From Melioribacter roseus (GTDB lineage: Bacteria > Bacteroidota > Ignavibacteria > Ignavibacteriales > Melioribacteraceae): 64,000 nt of DNA. Location of the stretch: contig DYHH01000004.1 in the NCBI GenBank assembly GCA_020724265.1, positions 161,567 to 225,566 of the forward strand, in the 5' to 3' direction. A model generated the notes under the pieces. The model was not told the origin of the DNA and made no database searches. It worked only from the letters and a program-made list of their open reading frames with translations. A program made the translations under genes and the position numbers. Below are positions 10,603-19,302 of the stretch, piece by piece; positions within the stretch are counted from its first letter, which is position 1, and every line of letters starts with the position of its first letter.

Positions 10603-11832
10603 ATGAAAATTTTAGTTCTTAATTGCGGAAGTTCTTCAATCAAATATCAATTTATTGATACGCATGAAAAAGTTACTTTAGCAAAAGGTCAAGTAGAAAG
10701 AATCGGAATGAGCAGTGCGGTACTTACACATCAACCGCACGGTAAAGAAAAAATTAGAATTGTTGGTGAAATTCTTGATCATACAATTGCAATTGAATAT
10801 GTAATTGCAGTATTACTTAGCCCAAACCATGGTGTGATTAAAGATAAAAATGAAATTGAAGCGGTGGGACATAGAGTTGTACATGGCGGTGAAACATTCT
10901 CCGGTTCGGTATTAATAACAAACCAAGTAATGAGTGCTTTAAAAGAAAATATTGAATTAGCTCCGCTACATAATCCTCCGAATATAAAAGGTATTGAAGC
11001 CGCGAAGAAACATTTGCCTAATACACCTCAATGCGGTGTGTTCGATACTTCATTCCATTCAAAGATGCCCCCGAAAGCATATTTGTACGGTATACCTTAC
11101 GAGCTGTATAAAAAATATAAAATTCGCCGATACGGTTTTCACGGAACTTCGCATCGTTATGTTGCATTAAGAGCCGCAGAAATGTTGAACAAACCTTATG
11201 AAAAATTGAAAATTATTACGGCTCATCTCGGTAATGGATGCAGCATGGCTGCTATTGATCAAGGAATATCTGTTGACACAACAATGGGATTTACACCTTT
11301 GGAAGGTTTAATAATGGGAACTAGATCCGGTGATATGGACCCGTCGGTTATTTTATATGTAATGGGTAAAGAAGGATTAACTTTATCAGAAGCAAACACA
11401 CTTATGAATAAACACAGCGGTTTAATCGGGTTGAGCGGTGAAAGCAGCGATATGCGTGAAATTGAAGAAGCAGTTGAACAAAATGTAAAGCGTGCTAAAA
11501 ATGCTTTTGAAGTATTTTGTTATAGAATTAAAAAATATGTTGGTGCTTATACCGCTGCAATGGGCGGACTCGATGCTCTTGTATTCACTGGCGGTATAGG
11601 TGAAAATTCTTGTAAAGTAAGAAAATTAGTCTGCGATAACATGAACTACCTCGGAATCGAACTTGATGATTCACTAAATGAAAATGTAAAAGGTGAAACA
11701 TTAATTTCAACGAATAAATCTAAAGTAGCAGTGTTACGTATTCCTACTAACGAAGAACTTGTTATTGCTCTTGATACCGAACAAATTGTTTTGGAACAGA
11801 GAAAATCTACCGGGGAAGTTAAATTTAATTAA
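10603..11832 (+). CDS. ackA: Acetate kinase
   Basis: 409 residues, the size of acetate kinase rather than the shorter butyrate kinase. Family motifs: NCGSSSIKYQ at the N-terminus, HRVVHGGE, FDTSFH, GFHGTSHRYV, AHLGNGCSMAA, GTRSGDMDPSV and FTGGIGENS. It converts acetyl phosphate and ADP to acetate and ATP. No pta is present in the window. It follows the hydroxyacyl-CoA dehydrogenase at 18 bp and is followed by a strong terminator, defining a two-gene unit. Confidence 0.97.
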   Translation: MKILVLNCGSSSIKYQFIDTHEKVTLAKGQVERIGMSSAVLTHQPHGKEKIRIVGEILDHTIAIEYVIAVLLSPNHGVIKDKNEIEAVGHRVVHGGETFSGSVLITNQVMSALKENIELAPLHNPPNIKGIEAAKKHLPNTPQCGVFDTSFHSKMPPKAYLYGIPYELYKKYKIRRYGFHGTSHRYVALRAAEMLNKPYEKLKIITAHLGNGCSMAAIDQGISVDTTMGFTPLEGLIMGTRSGDMDPSVILYVMGKEGLTLSEANTLMNKHSGLIGLSGESSDMREIEEAVEQNVKRAKNAFEVFCYRIKKYVGAYTAAMGGLDALVFTGGIGENSCKVRKLVCDNMNYLGIELDDSLNENVKGETLISTNKSKVAVLRIPTNEELVIALDTEQIVLEQRKSTGEVKFN

Positions 11833-11862
11833 CAATTATTTTATTAGTTTTGTATTCATAAG

Positions 11863-11901
11863 AGGGGTTGTCTTGGATTTTAAGGCAACCCCTAATTTTA
11901 T
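11863..11901 (+). terminator. Intrinsic terminator after ackA
   Basis: 8 bp stem AGGGGTTG / CAACCCCT (11863-11870 with 11886-11893), with a small CTT/AAG inner stem, followed by AATTTTATT. It separates ackA from the MarC gene. Confidence 0.8.
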
Positions 11902-11916
11902 TCTGATGGAGTTCTC

Positions 11917-12510
11917 ATGGAAATAAGTTTTGATGTTTTCCTATTGGCATTTATTCCGCTTTTTGTTGCAGTTGATATAATAGGTACGGCACCTGTGTAT
12001 GTCGGTTATACTCATGATTTATCGAGTCATCAACGTAAACAGCTTTTAATTCAAGCACTCTTAACTGCTTTTATTGTTGCCGTTGTCTTTTTAATTAGCG
12101 GAAAAGCGATATTAAGATTTTTGGGAATCACCATAAATGATTTTCGAATTGCAGGCGGATTAATTCTACTTGTATTAAGTGTTCATGATATTTTATCTTC
12201 ATCCGAAGAAAGACGTTCTCCTGGTGAACATATAGGTATTGTTCCGTTGGGCATTCCATTAATTATGGGACCGGCAGCATTGGCAACTATATTAATCCTT
12301 GCAGATAATTATGGATATGTTATAACAGTGTTGTCACTTACGGCAAACTTTATTATTATATTAACAGTATTAATAAATGCTAAATGGATCACACAAGCAA
12401 TCGGCAAAGGGGGGTCGAAAGCGTTTGCCAAGATTGCTTCTTTGCTGTTAGCTGCATACGCTATTATGATGATCCGCGAAGGAATAACTCAAGTTATAGC
12501 AGGAATGTAA
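11917..12510 (+). CDS. MarC-family integral membrane protein
   Basis: 197 residues with six hydrophobic segments, the MarC size. Characteristic pieces are PLFVAVDIIGTAPVYVG at the start, the conserved FRIAGGLILL and the PLGIPLIMGPAA segment. The molecular function of MarC proteins is not established, and the old link to multiple antibiotic resistance is doubtful. GGAG precedes the ATG. One base separates its stop from the next gene's start, so the SDR gene is translationally coupled to it. Confidence 0.92.
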   Translation: MEISFDVFLLAFIPLFVAVDIIGTAPVYVGYTHDLSSHQRKQLLIQALLTAFIVAVVFLISGKAILRFLGITINDFRIAGGLILLVLSVHDILSSSEERRSPGEHIGIVPLGIPLIMGPAALATILILADNYGYVITVLSLTANFIIILTVLINAKWITQAIGKGGSKAFAKIASLLLAAYAIMMIREGITQVIAGM

Positions 12511-12511
12511 A

Positions 12512-13303
12512 ATGGATTTTAAAATTAAAAACAAAACCGCATTAATAACTGCTGCAAGTCAAGGTATTGGCAAAGCTGCAGCAATTGAATTAATGCATGA
12601 AGGTTGTCGTGTTGCAATTTGTTCAAGTAATAGAGAAAATCTCATTAAGGCTGCCGATGAAATTAAAAATATTACCGGTTCCGAACCATTCTGGATGGTT
12701 TGTGATATAAACAATTCCGCTGATATAAATAATACAGTTGAAAAGGTAATTGAACAATTCGGGTCAATCGATATTTTGGTTAATAATTGCGGCGGTCCGG
12801 CTCCCGGTTTCTTTGATGAAATCAATGACGAAAAATGGGAAGATGCTTATAATCAAGTTTTAATGAGTACAGTTAGATTTACTAGATTAGCTTTACCATA
12901 TATGAAAAAAAATAATTGGGGCAGAATTATTAATGTAACATCTCTTTCGGTTAAACAGCCGGTTGATAATTTGATACTTTCAAATTCATTTAGAAGTGCC
13001 GTAACTGCATTCGCAAAAACTATTAGTCAACAATATGGAAAATTTGGTATTACGGTTAATAATGTAGCGCCGGGATTTATACGTACATCACGCTTGGATG
13101 AATTAGCAAACAAAAGAGCAGAGAAAACGGGTAAAACTCCGGATGAAATATTAAGCGATATGGCTTCGAGCAACCCATTACAAAAAATCGGTTCACCGGA
13201 AGATATCGGAGCGGCAATAGCATTTCTCGCTTCGGAACGTGCAAATTATTTAACCGGTGTAACTCTTCAAGTCGACGGCGGACAGATTAAGTCTACTTAT
13301 TGA
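12512..13303 (+). CDS. Short-chain dehydrogenase/reductase-like protein lacking the Tyr-Lys catalytic pair
   Basis: 263 residues with a clear SDR fold: cofactor motif TAASQGIGKA, NNCGGPAPG, Ser144 in NVTSLS, and PGFIRTSR after the active site. The usual YxxxK is missing. Counting 13 residues from Ser144 gives Ser157 where Tyr is expected, and Arg161 where Lys is expected (LILSNSFRSAV). This matches a known divergent group of FabG-like SDRs that lack a standard active site. Its reaction is therefore unknown, and 3-oxoacyl-ACP reductase should not be assumed. It sits 1 bp after marC. Confidence 0.9.
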   Translation: MDFKIKNKTALITAASQGIGKAAAIELMHEGCRVAICSSNRENLIKAADEIKNITGSEPFWMVCDINNSADINNTVEKVIEQFGSIDILVNNCGGPAPGFFDEINDEKWEDAYNQVLMSTVRFTRLALPYMKKNNWGRIINVTSLSVKQPVDNLILSNSFRSAVTAFAKTISQQYGKFGITVNNVAPGFIRTSRLDELANKRAEKTGKTPDEILSDMASSNPLQKIGSPEDIGAAIAFLASERANYLTGVTLQVDGGQIKSTY

Positions 13304-13375
13304 TATAAGATAATTTTGATTTTAAGGGATTTCAAAGAAAATTTCAGTATGGGACAATAATAAATTTCGTCAATC

Positions 13376-13403
13376 GTAAATAGTAAATAATAAATAGTAA
13401 ATT
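13376..13403. repeat. Four-copy 7 bp tandem repeat
   Basis: GTAAATA, GTAAATA, ATAAATA, GTAAATT in direct succession, 33 bp before the flavoprotein start. It could be a slippage-prone tract in the promoter or leader of that gene. No function is shown. Confidence 0.6.
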
Positions 13404-13435
13404 ATTCTCGCTTTTCCTCATAAATAGAGGACGGA

Positions 13436-14995
13436 ATGAAAAAGGAAATAGAATTAACTATCCATCCGGATTTAGTTGAAGATTACAACTATCGTAAAGA
13501 ACTTGTCGCAAAAAAGTTAAATCTCAATCCAAATGAAATAACAGCAGTTCAAGTAATACGCAGATCAATTGATGCAAGAGGGAAAATTCCTCATTTTAAA
13601 CTTCGTTCAATTGTTTATATAAACGAACAGCCGCAGGAAATATTTCAAGAAATAAAATTCTCGCCGGTTAATTCGAGCAAGCGGGTAATAATAATTGGAA
13701 GCGGACCGGCTGGTATGTTCGCAGCAATGAGAGTAATTGAATTGGGAATTAAACCGATAATTTTTGAACGCGGCAAAGATGTTCAATCAAGAAGAAAAGA
13801 TTTAAGAGCCATTCAACAATTTAGTGAAGTTAATCCCGATTCAAATTATTGTTTCGGTGAAGGTGGGGCAGGAACTTATAGTGACGGAAAACTTTATACT
13901 CGTTCAACCAAAAGAGGCGATGTAAATCGAATACTAAATATATTTGTACAGCACGGCGCTCAACACGAGATTTTAATTGATGCGCATCCTCATATCGGTT
14001 CAAATCGTTTACCGAAAGTAGTTCAATCAATTCGTGAAACAATAATTAATAACGGCGGAGAGATTAACTTCAATTCACGTGTTACGGATTTTATTATAGA
14101 AAAGAATATAGTTAAAGGAGTTGTTGTTAATAATGATATTGAGTTTCTTGGAGATGCTGTGATAATTGCGACCGGTCATTCCGCAAGAGATATTTATTAT
14201 ATGTTTCATCAAAAGAATTTAACTCTAGAAGCAAAACCATTTGCAATGGGAGTAAGAATTGAACATCCGCAGCAGATTATTGATGCAATTCAATATAAGA
14301 TGAAAACAAGACATAAGAATTTGCCAGCTTCGAGTTATAATCTAACATGTCAAGTAAGTGAAAGAGGAGTATATTCTTTTTGTATGTGTCCCGGCGGTAT
14401 TATCATCCCGGCATCCACCGATAAAGATGAGCTGGTATTAAACGGAATGTCGGTATCAAGAAGAGATTCACCGTTTGCTAATTCAGGTTTGGTAGTTTCA
14501 ATAACCGAAAATGATTGGAAAGATTTTAGAGATCACGGAATCTTTGCCGGATTAGAGTATCAAAAGTATATCGAAAGCTTAGCATTCGAAGCAGGTGGGA
14601 AAACTCAAAGAGCACCGGCACAAAGAATAACGGATTTTGTCGAGAGTAAAGTTTCAGCAAACTTACCTAAGACTTCCTATATACCTGGAATTATAAGTTC
14701 GCCACTTCATGAAATTATCCCGAAAAATATTTCTATGAGATTACAAAAGAGTCTTCTTCAATTCGATAAAAAAATGAAAGGATATTATACTCAAGAAGCT
14801 CAGATATTAGCTGCCGAGACAAGAACAAGTTCACCAATAAGAATACCAAGAGATAAAGATTCATTAATGCATCCGCAAGTTAATGGTTTGTTCCCGAGCG
14901 GTGAAGGTGCCGGATATGCAGGCGGTATTGTTTCGGCTGCAATTGACGGAGAACGTTGTGCCGAGGCGGTTAGCAAGTTTATTCGTTATAACTAG
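13436..14995 (+). CDS. FAD-dependent oxidoreductase of the COG2509 family
   Basis: 519 residues. A small N-terminal alpha/beta domain (about 1-80) precedes the dinucleotide motif IIGSGPAGMFAA. Downstream pieces typical of this uncharacterised family are CFGEGGAGTYSDGKL, IIATGHSARD, ETRTSSPIRIPRD and the C-terminal FAD-contacting GLFPSGEGAGYAGG. It is a flavoprotein of unknown substrate, found widely as a single gene. GAGGACGG lies before the ATG. The upstream gap contains a 7 bp tandem repeat. Confidence 0.9.
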   Translation: MKKEIELTIHPDLVEDYNYRKELVAKKLNLNPNEITAVQVIRRSIDARGKIPHFKLRSIVYINEQPQEIFQEIKFSPVNSSKRVIIIGSGPAGMFAAMRVIELGIKPIIFERGKDVQSRRKDLRAIQQFSEVNPDSNYCFGEGGAGTYSDGKLYTRSTKRGDVNRILNIFVQHGAQHEILIDAHPHIGSNRLPKVVQSIRETIINNGGEINFNSRVTDFIIEKNIVKGVVVNNDIEFLGDAVIIATGHSARDIYYMFHQKNLTLEAKPFAMGVRIEHPQQIIDAIQYKMKTRHKNLPASSYNLTCQVSERGVYSFCMCPGGIIIPASTDKDELVLNGMSVSRRDSPFANSGLVVSITENDWKDFRDHGIFAGLEYQKYIESLAFEAGGKTQRAPAQRITDFVESKVSANLPKTSYIPGIISSPLHEIIPKNISMRLQKSLLQFDKKMKGYYTQEAQILAAETRTSSPIRIPRDKDSLMHPQVNGLFPSGEGAGYAGGIVSAAIDGERCAEAVSKFIRYN

Positions 14996-15070
14996 TTCGG
15001 AACATTATACCGGGGGTTACCACAAATTCTAAGAATAGTTAAATCGACAATTTATCATTAGCGTATCCAA

Positions 15071-15088
15071 GGCAAAAAGCGTAAGCCG
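15071..15088. repeat. 18 bp direct repeat, copy 1
   Basis: GGCAAAAAGCGTAAGCCG, identical to the copy at 15171-15188. Within it GGC and GCC can pair, and it overlaps the left arm of the hairpin at 15084-15122. Confidence 0.8.
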
Positions 15089-15122
15089 CTAATTCGCGAA
15101 TAAATTAGCGTATTCGCGGCTA
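15084..15122. repeat. Imperfect inverted repeat (hairpin)
   Basis: AGCCGC at the left pairs with GCGGCT at the right, and GCTAATT (inner left) pairs with AATTAGC. An extra 8 bases TATTCGCG interrupt the right arm. There is no T run on the + strand, so it does not look like a simple terminator. Confidence 0.6.
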
Positions 15123-15170
15123 AAAAAAGGACTCGTTTTATGTGCTGTGTTTTTATTCGCTCAATCCAAA

Positions 15171-15188
15171 GGCAAAAAGCGTAAGCCG
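15171..15188. repeat. 18 bp direct repeat, copy 2
   Basis: GGCAAAAAGCGTAAGCCG, exactly 100 bp downstream of copy 1. Both are preceded by ATCCAA(A) and followed within a few bases by TAAT, so the similarity extends slightly beyond the 18 bp. Confidence 0.8.
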
Positions 15189-15328
15189 GTAATGCACCAA
15201 TAAATACAATATTGTTATACTACATATAGTCAATTTTTCCATTTGCTAATTGCTAGATATGTAATAAACTAAACAACTTAGATCAATACTCATTTAAATT
15301 TCGGGGTGACTCCTCAACATTATACCAC

Positions 15329-15359
15329 TTTATCATATCGAACTTTTTGAGTACATTTA
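15329..15359 (+). promoter_or_regulatory. Predicted promoter of the SPOR-domain gene
   Basis: TTT (one mismatch to TTG), 20 bp spacer, TACATTTA, giving a leader of about 20 nt before the ATG at 15385. Confidence 0.45.
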
Positions 15360-15384
15360 TAATTATTAATCAAGAAAAAACAAT

Positions 15385-16386
15385 ATGCGAAAAAATATCA
15401 TATTCATTTTGATAATTAGTGCAACTCTTTATGCACAAGCCCCGGCAAAGAAGTGGGTGATTATTCAAGACTTGGAAAGTAGAATTGTCTATTTAGACAC
15501 GACTGCAATTAAAGAATATGAGAATCAACTTTCGGTTTGGGGATTAACGGTATTTCGCAATCCGCAGCGTGTTACACCTTTTGTTGAAGAAGTCTATCAA
15601 ATAAAAAGCAATCTGCTATTTAACAGCATTACTAATACATACTCGGTTATCGGCACGCTTTATTACGATAGAAGCGGTAAAATTATCGGTGAATCGACCG
15701 CACCGCGTATTACCGGTGGTGAAGGAAGTTTTGAACTCCCTGTTCAACCCGGTTCCTCAATCGAAATTCTCTATCAGAAAGCATTCACTTATAAAACTAC
15801 CGGAACATTGGAATCAGAAGTAAGTGAGTTTTTAGCCAATACTGATTTTTCAAAAGAACGACCAAAAGAGAATTTAGTTGAGAAAGAATCAAAAGATGAT
15901 ACAATTACCAAACCGGCAGCCCCCGTTGTACTTTCTCCCGAACAAAACATTGCACTAATTGATGAATCGAATATTGACACAATAAAGAAACGAGATTCGA
16001 TAGCTGCAATTCAACGAACAAATTTGGCGGACAATAGGCTGCAAGCAGAATTAAAACCAATCCCGCCGTCAAATAGAAAGGATCTAAGTAACGTAAACGT
16101 TTCAAACGAACAACCAAGGAAGAAAACCTCGACTTATGATAATTCAAATGACTCTAATGTTAGAGGTAATATTTGGACTGACGGAACAAAGTATGTGATT
16201 CAGCATTCATCATGGCGAAGTGAAAACGAAGCAATTTCTTTAGTAGATAAAATGAAAACCGAAGGACATAATTCATTTGTCATGAGAGTTGAATTACCGC
16301 GAAGGGGAACATGGTATAGAGTTAGAATAGGTTATTTTGATACTCTTCAAGAAGCAGAAAATTATAAACGAAATAATAATCTATAA
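15385..16386 (+). CDS. Secreted protein with C-terminal SPOR domain
   Basis: 333 residues. A signal peptide (about 1-18, cleavage after LYAQA region) is followed by a globular part of about 120 residues beginning KKWVIIQDLESRIVYLDTTAI, which resembles surface-adhesin-like domains. A low-complexity polar linker spans about 165-255. The end is a SPOR domain (YVIQHSSWRSENEAISLVDKM... TWYRVRIGYFDTLQEAENY). SPOR domains bind glycan strands stripped of stem peptides and often act at division sites. Its job is likely in the periplasm or envelope. msrB and a Nudix gene follow closely. Confidence 0.85.
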   Translation: MRKNIIFILIISATLYAQAPAKKWVIIQDLESRIVYLDTTAIKEYENQLSVWGLTVFRNPQRVTPFVEEVYQIKSNLLFNSITNTYSVIGTLYYDRSGKIIGESTAPRITGGEGSFELPVQPGSSIEILYQKAFTYKTTGTLESEVSEFLANTDFSKERPKENLVEKESKDDTITKPAAPVVLSPEQNIALIDESNIDTIKKRDSIAAIQRTNLADNRLQAELKPIPPSNRKDLSNVNVSNEQPRKKTSTYDNSNDSNVRGNIWTDGTKYVIQHSSWRSENEAISLVDKMKTEGHNSFVMRVELPRRGTWYRVRIGYFDTLQEAENYKRNNNL

Positions 16387-16413
16387 TGATTTTGTTTTTA
16401 AAAAGTGTTTATT

Positions 16414-16812
16414 ATGGCTGATAAAATTTATAAAACAGATGAAGAGTGGCGAAAAGAATTAAGCGCCGAACAATTTAGAATTCTTCGTGAAAAGGGAACC
16501 GAAAGAGCATTCACAGGTGAATATTATAAATACTCGGAAACAGGAAATTATTTATGTGCAGGATGCGGTCAAGAATTATTCGGCTCTGAAACTAAATATG
16601 ATTCCGGCAGCGGTTGGCCAAGTTACTGGCAGCCTATAAAAAAAGAAGCAATAGATTTTCATAGAGACAAAAGTTTTGGAATGATTAGAACTGAAGTTAC
16701 TTGTTCAAAATGCGGCGGTCATCTCGGTCACGTTTTCGAAGATGGACCAAAACCAACCGGTCTTAGGTATTGTATTAATTCAGCCTCTCTTAAATTCAAA
16801 AAGACAGATTAA
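16414..16812 (+). CDS. msrB: Peptide-methionine (R)-S-oxide reductase MsrB
   Basis: 132 residues from the ATG at 16414; an in-frame GTG at 16405 would add three. Zinc-binding pairs CAGC and CSKC are present, with [12 protein letters not shown] and the catalytic Cys in RYCINSASL. It reduces the R form of methionine sulfoxide in proteins. No export signal is seen, so it is cytoplasmic, and it is not fused to MsrA. It lies 27 bp after the SPOR gene and 3 bp before the Nudix gene. Confidence 0.96.
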   Translation: MADKIYKTDEEWRKELSAEQFRILREKGTERAFTGEYYKYSETGNYLCAGCGQELFGSETKYDSGSGWPSYWQPIKKEAIDFHRDKSFGMIRTEVTCSKCGGHLGHVFEDGPKPTGLRYCINSASLKFKKTD

Positions 16813-16815
16813 AAG

Positions 16816-17439
16816 ATGAGTAATAGTTACAAGTGGTTGGGCTGGGCAAGGAGAATTCAAGCTATCAGTCAAACCGGTTTAGAATTTGCACATAACGAAT
16901 ACGATATTGAACGTAATAAAAAATTACAAAAAATTGCAGCTGAAATTATTGCAGAACATTCACAACAAAATACCTCGGAGTTAATAGAAATATTTTCTGA
17001 TCAAAAAGGTTATGCTACGCCAAAGGTTGATGTTAGAACAGCAATTTTAAAAGACGAAAAAATTTTACTTGTTAAAGAAATCAGTGACGGCAAATGGGCA
17101 ATGCCCGGGGGATGGGCAGACGTTGGTGATATCCCGTCAGAAGCTGCAATTAGAGAAGCAAAAGAAGAAAGCGGTTTTGACGTAGAGATTATTAAAGTTG
17201 TCGGGGTTTATGATGCTAATCGTAATTCCGGAACACTTGAATTATTTCATGCTGTTAAAATCGTATATCTTTGTAAAATAATTAATGGGGAAGCGACTCC
17301 AAGTTTTGAAACCCCGGAAGTTTCATTTTTTGATTTAAACAATTTGCCCCCCTTATCAGAAAACAGAACAAATCTTCGTCATATCGAACATATAAAAACC
17401 CATCTAAAAGACGCATCACACTTTACTTTTTTCGATTAG
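16816..17439 (+). CDS. Nudix hydrolase with N-terminal Nudix-associated domain
   Basis: 207 residues. The first 60 or so residues (YKWLGWARRIQAISQTGLEF) form the small helical domain that precedes the Nudix fold in one COG1051-like group. The Nudix box runs from GWADVGD through REAKEESGF; Asp replaces the first Glu of the box, a conservative change, and the REx2EE core is intact. Members hydrolyse ADP-ribose or other nucleoside diphosphate derivatives; the substrate here is unknown. It starts 3 bp after msrB. Confidence 0.9.
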   Translation: MSNSYKWLGWARRIQAISQTGLEFAHNEYDIERNKKLQKIAAEIIAEHSQQNTSELIEIFSDQKGYATPKVDVRTAILKDEKILLVKEISDGKWAMPGGWADVGDIPSEAAIREAKEESGFDVEIIKVVGVYDANRNSGTLELFHAVKIVYLCKIINGEATPSFETPEVSFFDLNNLPPLSENRTNLRHIEHIKTHLKDASHFTFFD

Positions 17440-17473
17440 TATTGAAATTAGGTTATAAAAAGACAGAATGGTT

Positions 17474-17503
17474 TTGTTTCTCCAAAATAATTATTTATAT
17501 TTG
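17474..17503 (+). promoter_or_regulatory. Predicted promoter of the outer-membrane barrel gene
   Basis: TTTTG with TTG at 17474-17476, 19 bp spacer, TATATTTG (17496-17503), an exact match to the TAnnTTTG element. The predicted leader is about 80 nt. Confidence 0.5.
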
Positions 17504-17587
17504 GTCTAAATAAGAATAGCCTTATTGTTTGCTTGCTGATGATAGCATAATCTTGCTTATAGTTTTATAATAAATGATAATTAGAAA

Positions 17588-18310
17588 ATGAAAAAGTTCA
17601 TAGTAATAGCACATACTGCATTCTCATCAATGTTCTTTGCCGGTCATCCGCTTAATACAGATGACGCTTACTCAATAGGAAAGAATAATTTTGAAATTGA
17701 ATTTGTTGCTGAGGTAATTAATCACAGAAGTGAATGGGAATTTGCTGTTCCGATTGCTCTTTCTTACGGCTTATTTGAAAATCTTGATTTGAGCCTTATA
17801 ACATCGCATCATAGAGTTTGGGATAATAACTCCTCGCAAAATTGTTTGAATGATCTCTTTTTTGAAGTCAAATATATTTTTTGGAATGATTTAATTAGCA
17901 TAGGGGTTAAACCGTTTCTATCGATTCCTGTTGGTCAAGAAGAAAAGGGATTCGGTAAAGGAAAAGTTTGCTACGGCTCATATATTTTGTTGACTAAAGA
18001 GTGGGAAACTTTTCACATTCATACCCAGTTTGGTTATTCAAGAAATAATAATAATATCGGGGAACTACCTGATTTGTGGGAATATTCAATTGCATTGGAG
18101 AAATTACTTTCCGAAAAAATTTACGCGGTATTCGAGTTCGGAATATCAAGAAATAGTTTCCCCGGTGTTTCCGAACATCCGACTTTCTTGCTTGGCGGAT
18201 TTATGTATGAACTAAATGAAAATTTAATTCTCAGTTTAGGTTTAATGAAAGGATTAAATCAAAACGAAGCAAATTACAGTTTAATGAGCGGACTTACTTT
18301 TGGTTTTTAG
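17588..18310 (+). CDS. Putative outer-membrane beta-barrel protein (phenol MetA-like family)
   Basis: 240 residues. A short signal-like N-terminus is followed by HPLNTDDAYSIGKNNFEIEF, the opening seen in the 'MetA pathway of phenol degradation' barrel family. Alternating hydrophobic and polar residues continue to a C-terminal aromatic Phe (SGLTFGF), as expected for outer-membrane barrels. The name of the family does not prove phenol transport. It has its own predicted promoter and converges on the EamA gene, overlapping it by 30 bp at the 3' ends. Confidence 0.75.
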   Translation: MKKFIVIAHTAFSSMFFAGHPLNTDDAYSIGKNNFEIEFVAEVINHRSEWEFAVPIALSYGLFENLDLSLITSHHRVWDNNSSQNCLNDLFFEVKYIFWNDLISIGVKPFLSIPVGQEEKGFGKGKVCYGSYILLTKEWETFHIHTQFGYSRNNNNIGELPDLWEYSIALEKLLSEKIYAVFEFGISRNSFPGVSEHPTFLLGGFMYELNENLILSLGLMKGLNQNEANYSLMSGLTFGF

Positions 18311-19225
18311 TTCCATTGATTTTTTTATTCGTTCCGAACTCATTCGCGTTACTCTAAAAATACTGTAAAGTAAGATTGCAACTCCAATCCATTGAATCGG
18401 TGAGAGAATATTACCTCGAAGTAAATATTCTAAAATTACAGCCGTTAACGGAAACGCTAATTCACAAATAGTTGCAACCGATGCCGTTACCGTTTTTAAT
18501 CCGTAATAATAAAGAAAAATTGCCGCACCGCCGGTTGTGAAAGCAATTAATAAAAAAATAGAAAACTGATGGGATGTAACTTCGGCAATCTGCGGTAATT
18601 GACCTAACGGTAAAACGATCAATAGCATAATAATTGACGAGATTAAAAAACGCAGATAAGTACCGAGTTCAAACCCGACATTTCTTAAAGCTCTTTTACT
18701 AAAAACAGTTGAAGATGCAAAACTTAGTGCGGCAATAATTGCATACATGGCTGCCATTGCGGTAGTTCCTTCATTAACGGTAATTGGAGTTTTCAAACCG
18801 AAGGTCATCAAATAGGCACCAAAAATTGCAATGCCGGCCCAGACAAAAAATATTCGTGGTAATCTTTCCTTCAATAATATTGCTGCAAGAATCAGTGCAA
18901 AAACCGGTTGAAGTTTTTGTATAAGTATAACAATAGATAGATTCACATAATCGACATAAAACAATGCTTTGGTAATTGCCATCGTTCCAATAGCACCGCC
19001 GAATAACGCAACCCCGACGAACGATCCCCAATCATAAAATGTAAGTGATTTTAATTTGCCGTATTGCTTGAGAAAAATAGGTGAGAGTAATACGGCTACT
19101 ATCGAACTCTCAATAAAAACAACTAATCCGACCGGGAGTGAATATAATTCGGGGCGTAATACAACTCCGTCAATTCCCCATAAACTTGCGGCAATAATTA
19201 CAAAAATCGGGGCAAATCTGCTCAT
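18281..19225 (-). CDS. EamA-family (DMT superfamily) transporter
   Basis: 314 residues with ten hydrophobic segments arranged as two EamA repeats: the first begins FVIIAASLWGIDGVV, the second AALSFASSTVFSKRAL. The C-terminus is basic and cytosolic. Members export amino acids or metabolites; the substrate here is unknown. The ATG at 19225 is preferred over the TTG three bases upstream because AAGGA is spaced correctly for it. The 3' end overlaps that of the barrel gene. Confidence 0.9.
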   Translation of the reverse strand: MSRFAPIFVIIAASLWGIDGVVLRPELYSLPVGLVVFIESSIVAVLLSPIFLKQYGKLKSLTFYDWGSFVGVALFGGAIGTMAITKALFYVDYVNLSIVILIQKLQPVFALILAAILLKERLPRIFFVWAGIAIFGAYLMTFGLKTPITVNEGTTAMAAMYAIIAALSFASSTVFSKRALRNVGFELGTYLRFLISSIIMLLIVLPLGQLPQIAEVTSHQFSIFLLIAFTTGGAAIFLYYYGLKTVTASVATICELAFPLTAVILEYLLRGNILSPIQWIGVAILLYSIFRVTRMSSERIKKSMELKTKSKSAH

Positions 19226-19259
19226 CAATTTCCTTTCGTAAACAAATATTTAATGCTCG

Positions 19260-19290
19260 TAAATATATGGAATAAATATAACTCTTAGAA
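19260..19290 (-). promoter_or_regulatory. Predicted promoter of the EamA gene
   Basis: On the minus strand: TTC (one mismatch to TTG), 20 bp spacer, TATATTTA, ending 35 bases before the ATG at 19225. Confidence 0.45.
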
Positions 19291-19302
19291 AATAATGAAA
19301 AG

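Larger units (their letters stand above)
14996..15384. other. 389 bp gene-free region with direct and inverted repeats
   Basis: No coding frame was found. The stretch contains an 18 bp exact direct repeat 100 bp apart (15071-15088, 15171-15188), a hairpin-forming segment (15084-15122), and an 11 bp direct repeat AACATTATACC near each end (15001-15011, 15316-15326). It ends in a promoter-like element for the SPOR gene. It looks like a small non-coding repeat element or its remains. Confidence 0.6.

Noticed and set aside
14996..15384. Structured RNA or riboswitch in the repeat region
   Set aside because: Hairpins are present but no known riboswitch core or ncRNA pattern could be recognised.
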